Positions 57,901-64,000 of a stretch of DNA of 64,000 nucleotides are shown here, one piece after another (the stretch's first letter is position 1; every line of letters begins with the position of its first letter). Source of the stretch: Aselliscus stoliczkanus (lineage: Eukaryota; Chordata; Mammalia; Chiroptera; Hipposideridae); NCBI GenBank assembly GCA_033961575.1, contig CM066729.1, positions 36,800,501-36,864,500 on the forward strand, given 5' to 3'. The translations under genes and the position numbers were made by a program. Under the pieces are notes generated by a model. It was not told where the DNA came from and ran no database searches. It saw only the letters and a program-made list of their open reading frames with translations.

Positions 57901-60647
57901 GTATGTGTGCCGTGTACATGCATGTGTAATTGTGTGTGTGTCATATAAAAAGCTTAGAATAGTCACTGTAGGATTCAATAGGGAACCAAGAGGAGCTGAA
58001 AGGGTTGTGAGACCTTCTTCAGTAACACTGTCCTTAGCTGTTGCCTGTGGAGGTAAAGCAGAATAAGTGGATGGCAAGGCCACATTATAATTTTGGTGGG
58101 CCCAGGCATTGACTGCAGTGACATAAGGATGTATGCATTAACATTATATACTACTGTATTTTCTTCAACCTAAAAGGCTAAGGTATTAAAATCTTTATAT
58201 GGGTCTCTGAAAGTATTGTGCATCCCAGATACTGTGCTGAATGGATGAGTTGTTCCTGATGGATGGTGGGGGTCACTCAGAACCGCCACTGTAGATGTGG
58301 GATGAGGTCGGGGGACAGCAGACTGGACACCAGTGGGAGAGCGTGACATCCTCCCTGGGTGCAGAGAGGAAAGGAAGTCCTGAGGGAAGGAGGACTTGTT
58401 TGATGAGGGTGTGGAGCCCCAGTGGAAGGAGAGGCAGGTACTCAAGAGAAATGGGGTGATAAACAATGAAACTTTGGAGTCACACTGGGAAATAGTCTAG
58501 GTCTTAAGGTTTTCACACCTGGAAGAAAACAAAAAGGTTTAATGTTTTGGTCTAGAGGTGAAGGCCAGACATGGGCCACACTTTTTTCTTTTTATGTTTA
58601 ATTTTATCATTTGCTTTTCTAGATACACAATATATAAAATCATAAATAAGTAATTCCACAGATAATACATTTTTCTTGGGGGGAAGCATTTAGATGATTC
58701 TTAAATTTTAAGAAGAAAGGACCCCTAAATTAGATTTTCCTACTTTCAAATTTGACGGTGCTTTCCAAAAGAAATGAGAAAAGTAAAATTGTTTTGTTTC
58801 AGTTGGCGTTTTTAAATATAATTAGTGCACTAATTTTTGTAAATAGTAACTTCAGGGTTTGAATTCAGCACATTTATACTTAATTTACAAGTGGTAATGT
58901 TTCTGAGATAATTTTAAGCAATATAACATCAGATTATACATGAGCTACTTTATAATAATAGAAGTCACATTGAACTACAGGTTAAGTCACGACTACATTA
59001 AAAGGGAATACAATTATTTTAATGGATTTCTAATCAAAGGCTTAACTCCTGGATAGTCTAGAGGTGCACTTTAAATTAAATTGATCTTTCTTGGAAGTTT
59101 GGTTAAAAGCTGTTGGCAAAGAGAAAAAAAAACAAATTTTGAAAAAAGGTATTTTGTTTTTAGTGTGATATTTTATGATAAATGGTATCTGTTCGAGTAA
59201 ACATCAGACAAGGAAAGGTACAAAGAAAGAACAGGAGAAGGTAATTTAATAATGGACAAAATACATAAACAGATATTTTGCCAAAAAAGTATAACTTAGA
59301 CATAAAATGTTTATTCTCTAAAGTAATAATTATAGAAAGTTACCAAGTCTATTAAATAAATGAATTAGCAAAATTTTGCATTGTTTTATTTGCACTATTT
59401 TGTTTATATTTTTTGTTTTAAAATAACTTTCTTTGATTGAAAAAATACATAGTTATGGTTGATTTTTCCTTTCAAATGTTTTGTAATGTGGTTATGTTGC
59501 ATAAATACAAAAGGATGGGGGGAGGAGACAAAGAAATAGTAGGTGGAGGAAGAAGACATCAAAAGAAGGAAGCAGTAAGCTTTCTGCAGTTGCAAGTGTT
59601 TAATCAGAATCTGAATAGCTATTTGTTAAAAATATTGAAGAAGGAATTCCTGCAGTATGTAGGAGTGTGGTCTGCTTTATCTTTTACAGTCCTTTCAAGT
59701 TCTACAATTGAATAAATCAACTATTCCTAGCATATTAATAAAAAGTTTTACTGAAAAAGAAATACAGATGGCATTAGAAGTGACACACAATTTAACTATA
59801 TTCACGAAAATATAAAGCAAAGTCAAGCTTTTGTAATATAAATAAAGAGCAACTTCAAGCATCCTACAGAAAAGATAGTGCTTCTTTCCTAGTGGATTCA
59901 GCCAAGTCATTGTTAAGATTCTGTTTCTTCTGGCGTGGGTCACATGCCCTCCCTAATCGGTGCGACTAGGTGTTCTCAGGCGGACTCTGCCAGGGTCCTG
60001 ATCCCACCCTATAATGTGGTGGTGAGTATGGGCGTAGAGGTGGTAGTAGTCCTACTCCATCACAGCCCACAAGGGAGAAAGTCTGTGATCAGGAAAAAGA
60101 GAAGATGAAAAAAGTTCTTGCAGATAAAGTCGTTACTAGAGCCCTGCAAAATCATTATACCAATTCATATTATTACAGTTTTTATCCAACGCCCATGCAT
60201 GGTATAAATGGTGAGGTTTCTGGATGTTTTAAAAGAGCCATTTGTTTTAGCCATCTTGACCATTTCACTGGGATGCGAAGAACTGGACTAAAAGGGGTTA
60301 GGCTTAATGAGAGGCATTGGAAAGGAGAGAGGTTGGGTTTTAAGGTTCTTTCCTACGTCTGTTTCCCTACCTCTGGATCTTCATCCTGCTCTCCTGGTTC
60401 CCCAGTGACCAAAAGCCATCCAAGGCCCTATACCAGCCAGATGCCTAGTTTCTCTGCTGGCTGCTGGCTGTCTCTCCCTCTCTCACTTTCATAAGAGATT
60501 TTATTCTTTCCTGAATCTGATATGTGGTGATAAGGCTAATCAAAGCAAGCCACCTGATGAAAATGCTAGCCTCACATTGACTTTCTCCAATTTCCCTATT
60601 GACTCATATAATCAATTGGAAACAGAAGGTTTGGGCTTGGAGGCTCC
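57901..60647. other. Mostly unique intron
   Basis: A (TG)-rich patch lies at 57890-57945. 59935-60065 is richer in CpG (tcggtgcgactaggtg, aggcggactctg) than its flanks and unassigned. The 129-codon plus ORF at 60105-60494 has no recognised domain; its Cys/Ser-rich end runs into a tctctccctctctcac tract. Confidence 0.45.
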
Positions 60648-60660
60648 TTATCTATCTATC

Positions 60661-60715
<55 letters not shown>

Positions 60716-60755
60716 ATCTATCTATCATCTATCCTCCATATATCTATCTAATAGA
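60648..60755. repeat. (ATCT)n microsatellite
   Basis: About twenty atct units with three short interruptions, ending in an impure tail (tcctccatat). Confidence 0.95.
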
Positions 60756-61919
60756 ACTCCAGTGTATATTTTGTCCTGTATCCAAACACCTAGGAAAATA
60801 TGTACTTTTCAAGTGATGACCTCTAGTGTAGCCAGAGCTTCAGGTAACTCCCCCATCCCCCATTCATATGAGACCCTTAGAGTTAGGTATTCAAGGGTCT
60901 TTAGAATAATTTCTAGATGAACTTGGTTATCTGGATCAGTCAGCCAGACAACCATTATTCATTATCTGCCTTCAATTTCCAAGCTGTGTGTTGGTCTTCC
61001 CATCTCCTATAGCCCTTCTTCTCCCACTCTCGATGTGTCACCACTCACCATTCATTTAGGAAACACTTACTAAGTACCACCTAAATGCTAGAGTTATGTT
61101 AGACTCAGAGGGACAAAGGAGAAGCAGAACCAGCCACTGTCCCAGAGATTAAAATTTCTCAGAAGGTCATAGCATTTATTCTTTTAGGGAATGCCTTGTG
61201 GGTTTGGTTCAAGGTTTCTGTTTCTCTAACCCAGCACCCAGGACTTGTGCCATATCCATCCCTGGAAATAACATCTTTAGTTCTCAGCCCATAGAGATTT
61301 TGGTCCTCCCTTAAAAACTGGAAAATGATCAATATATTTGGACCAAGTTGAACTCTATGTACAAAAAAAATAGTTAAACAAAACCAACTATTAATATGTG
61401 ATATTTTACTCAGGCTTAATTTTACAGAATTGCCCACCTTCCTTTGCCATTGGTGCCTAATACTATTGAAATCAAAAATAATTTTGCATATTAGTAAGTA
61501 CATGTCAAATTGATGTTTTTAATAATTTCTGTGTATTAAGAATATGTACTAGCTCTGTGATTATGTAGTAAGTTCTGCTTTATTTTCACTGTTTTCTGCT
61601 TCCTCACACAGAGAGACTGTGATGACAGTATTGTATCATAGTATACAGAGCTTTGTCACTCTGTGGTCCTCAGGCATGGTATTGGGTCATGTTATATAGA
61701 TGAGACAGCAATATAATAGATGCATGAAAGCCTGACCTTGGCAGCTCTGTTTTCAATAGGTTATTCTGGGTTTGGAAAAAATTTTAAAGTAATAGACATC
61801 CCCAAAGGCTAACTTGCTATCCCCATTCTGTGGTTTCACATAAAGACCTTATAATTTCCCAATCTACCATTTATTTTCAGTCTCCATTTTATTTGATTTC
61901 CAGCAACATTGATAGTGTT
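60756..61919. other. Intron with an ancient L2-like scrap
   Basis: 61045-61150 (catttaggaaacacttacta, agtaccacctaaatgctag, accagccactgtcccag) follows the same old consensus as the relic at 16690. Nothing else recognised; the 114-codon minus ORF at 61159-61503 has no recognisable content. Confidence 0.45.
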
Positions 61920-61928
61920 ATTCACTCT

Positions 61929-62038
61929 TTTTTTTTTTTTTTTTGAGGTCAGTGTCACTGGCCCTCATATGTGGGATGAGGGCCGGGGCCGCTGTCTTCC
62001 CAAGCCAGCACTTAACCACTGCGCCACTCGGCCGGCCC
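61929..62038 (-). repeat. Head-only tRNA-derived SINE
   Basis: Duplications attcactct at 61920-61928 and 62039-62047. On the minus strand the head is gggccggccgagtggcgcag, with the A box intact. The B box region is rearranged: gccctcatcccacat replaces the expected ggttcggatcccacat. It stops after actgacctc and enters an A18 tail. A mutated B box should impair Pol III transcription. Confidence 0.88.
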
Positions 62039-62255
62039 ATTCACTCTCTTTTAAAAAGACTCCCCTCCTTGGGTACCAGGATTCTACATTGTCCTGCTCC
62101 TTTCCACCTTCTCTCAGTCCTTCTCAGTCTCATTTTCTGAGTTCTCTTTCTTTGCAATTCAGCTATCCATTACTTTTTTTTCCTTTATTTATTTTTCAAA
62201 TTTTTCACCAAATAGTATTGTGTATATTCTATGGGCTGGGGGGACACTGACTTTT

Positions 62256-62451
62256 TTCTGTTTTGTTTTGTTTTTTAGAAATTTTATCAGGGAACAGTGT
62301 GTTTTTTTCCAGGACCCATCAGCTCTAAGTCAAGTAGTTGTGTTCAACCTAATTGTGGAAGGTGCAGCTCCTAGGCCCATGTGGGAATCGAACCGGCAAC
62401 CTTGGTGTTAAAAGCCTATGCTCTAACCACATGAGCTAACTCGCCACCCCA
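62256..62451 (-). repeat. Single-head tRNA-derived SINE of the dimer family
   Basis: Perfect 13-base duplications gacactgactttt at 62243-62255 and 62452-62464. On the minus strand: ggggtggcgagttagctcat, B box ggttcgattcc, then cacatgggcctaggagctgc and a shortened tail without the full ccccttcccc module. It represents one head of the dimers at 27262 and 38432. Confidence 0.88.
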
Positions 62452-62464
62452 GACACTGACTTTT

Positions 62465-63242
62465 GTACTGGAAACACAGTGACAAGCAAAACACATAGTG
62501 TCCTGTCCACAAGGAGTTAACAATAGAGTAAACTTGTTGGTTTCCTAGATTGAGTATTTGTGCCCTTACTGTTCTTTAAAATCATAGGACAGCTCACCAG
62601 AGTGACATCTTTTCCTCCCTCCACTCTGAGATAACACAAAGGATCAAATTGGCAAATCAGACTCAGGCAGATAAGAGACCTACCCAGTATCATGCTTTAC
62701 TAATAATTTCAAGGCTACAGGCAATTAATATCCATTGGGGAAACAGAGAGGGGACAGGAACATCCTCTGTGGCTTCTAAAACACTTCCACTTTGCAATGG
62801 ATGTGCTCTGTCCAATCCAGAGGAATGCACAATTATATGTGTAATTTCTACTCTTTATATTCTCCAGAACTGGGCAGAGTCTGGGCTTACCCTACTTTTT
62901 GTGCTAACAAGTTAACCTTTCATTGTTTCATGGATGCTGACAGGAGACATGAGACTCCTGGGTCAGAAACAAAGGACTTTATTACTCATAGCCAAAGCAA
63001 TAGCCAGAGTTTCATTTGCTTGTGTCAATTCTCCATGACCCCCAAATCCCACACCAGTAACACAAAAGGCTCATTATGGATGACTGCACATTCAGTTGGT
63101 CATATTACACAAGGGAAACACTGAACTTGAGGAATCCAGTACTTTTTTAGTTAGCAGAAACAAGTCTGCTCTTTTTCTTGCAGGAGATGTTAGCACATCT
63201 CTCTGTAAAAACATAGCTCTGAAAAATGGCTTGGAGAAAGGT
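62465..63242. other. Unique intronic sequence
   Basis: A faint L2-like phrase (tgtcctgtccacaaggagtt) lies at about 62500. Nothing else recognised. Confidence 0.45.
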
Positions 63243-63655
63243 TGCTAGTTGGGAGTGGGGTGGGGAAGAGGGAGATAAGGAAGGGATTAGACAGCATAAA
63301 TAGGCAACTACAATATTGTTACAGGGATATGAAAGACAGTTCAGGGAATATAATTAAAAATGTTGTAAATATTTTGTGGGCTGTCAGATGGTCACATGTC
63401 TTGTTAGGGAGACCATTTCATGGATAGAGTAGAGGCTTGATCACTGCACTATACAACTGAAGCTGATGTTGTATAATATTGTATACCAACTGTAATTGAA
63501 TATATAGATAGTCACGGGATGTGGATTATACTGTGGAAGGGAGTCAGAGGAAGTGTTGTCACTTTGAGGGGCAAAAAGTATAACTATTGCACTGTGTTGT
63601 ACACCTGAAACTAATTTAAAAAATTAAACTAAATTAAAAAAAAAAAAAAAAAAAA
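63243..63655 (+). mobile_element. 5'-truncated L1, sense, 3' UTR with poly(A)
   Basis: gggtggggaagagggagata, gggatatgaaagacagttc, attgtataccaactgtaatt, ataactattgcactgtgttg and tacacctgaaactaattt, ending in A-rich and A20 sequence. The 3' end matches the antisense L1 at 43445. Only the 3' UTR remains. I found no convincing duplication. Confidence 0.85.
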
Positions 63656-64000
63656 GAAAAGAATGAGCAGGGCCTTCAGCATTCTTGACATACCCAACAA
63701 AAATGTGTAGGGATGCTCAGGGCCCATGGCGGATGGTTTCTCCCAAAGTATGGCTTCTCTTGGAATGCTCTAATGTAATGTAAGATTTTCAGTAATTTGA
63801 GAAGTCCCTCTCTCTTATATTTTTAAATCAACCCACTCTATTGGCCCATTCCCATCAGACTTTAAACTACTTAAAGACTCATCCACCTTAAAACCCTCTC
63901 CCTCTACCACACTCTCCTATCTAATTACAACCTCCTCTCCTTAACAGTTATACTTAATACATGCCTTAGCTCTCTGTCTTCCTTCTTTGTCTTCCACTTC
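63656..64000. other. Unique intronic sequence
   Basis: Pyrimidine-rich towards the right edge. Nothing recognised. Confidence 0.45.

Larger units (their letters stand above)
16252..64000 (+). other. Intron downstream of the EGF exon (partial)
   Basis: It opens with the donor gtaaca. I looked for the next cbEGF exon (DVDEC-like start, phase 1) and found none, so this intron is probably at least 47 kb, or the gene is broken beyond this exon. Human EGFEM1P spans several hundred kb, so introns of this size are expected if the assignment is right. Confidence 0.55.

Noticed and set aside
57368..58083. GC-richer block with overlapping ORFs, considered as a CpG island or gene
   Set aside because: CpG is still depleted, and the flanks match a dispersed mammalian repeat.
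60105..60494. 129-codon plus ORF, considered as a small gene
   Set aside because: No domain, no signal peptide, no recognisable family, and a low-complexity Ser/Leu end. Kept only as a note within the intron entry.

Overview
The window reads as AT-rich, intron-dominated nuclear DNA of a placental mammal, and the repeats point to a bat. The tRNA-derived SINEs with an AATAAA-TCTTT tail, the internally deleted mariner elements with fresh target-site duplications and the L1 3' ends fit what I know of rhinolophoid bats (horseshoe and Old World leaf-nosed bats). That assignment is from memory of repeat families and is not proven here. I see no prokaryotic, viral-genome or plasmid organisation, no CpG island, no rRNA, tRNA or CRISPR locus and no complete gene.

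Only one piece of protein-coding sequence can be defended: a 123-base, phase 1-1 exon at 16129-16251 on the plus strand that encodes one complete calcium-binding EGF-like domain, with proper splice acceptor and donor. Its sequence best fits EGFEM1 (EGF-like and EMI domain protein, a MEGF6 relative). On that reading bases 1-16128 and 16252-64000 are parts of two very long introns, which suits a gene known to be spread over several hundred kb. I could not find a neighbouring exon.

Layout. 1-9500: old MIR and L1 relics, a (TA)(CA) microsatellite, an AT palindrome, two long tRNA-SINEs (3632 and 8403) and a deleted mariner (6653). 9540-14085: one old L1 in plus orientation that has been hit by at least six later insertions (two SINEs, two hairpin MITEs, an LTR-like piece and a microsatellite expansion). 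14603-15661: a class II-type solo LTR. 16129: the EGF exon. 16900-27000: MIR/L2 relics, a second mariner, tetranucleotide repeats, an L1 relic and long stretches with no recognised content. 27262-31615: a dense block with a dimeric SINE, a long SINE, an ancient LTR-like element and a second copy of the class II LTR. 31600-39500: mostly unique intron, with MIR/L2 relics and a second dimeric SINE. 39566-46250: MLT1, old L1, MER5A, a young truncated L1 and an ancient LTR-like element. 46915-51714: third and fourth mariners, two related ERV1-like solo LTRs and a compound (CA)-MITE-(TA) tract. 51715-64000: unique intron with scattered old repeats, two further SINEs near 62 kb and an L1 3' end at 63.2-63.66 kb.

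No undescribed enzymatic or defence system is visible. What deserves a second look is the mobile-element biology: a mariner family whose four copies share one internal deletion that removes the first catalytic aspartate; a SINE family in three architectures, including a head-only form with a constant breakpoint; LTRs whose TATA box and poly(A) signal lie about 20 bases apart; and an apparently intact exon of a gene that is a pseudogene in humans.
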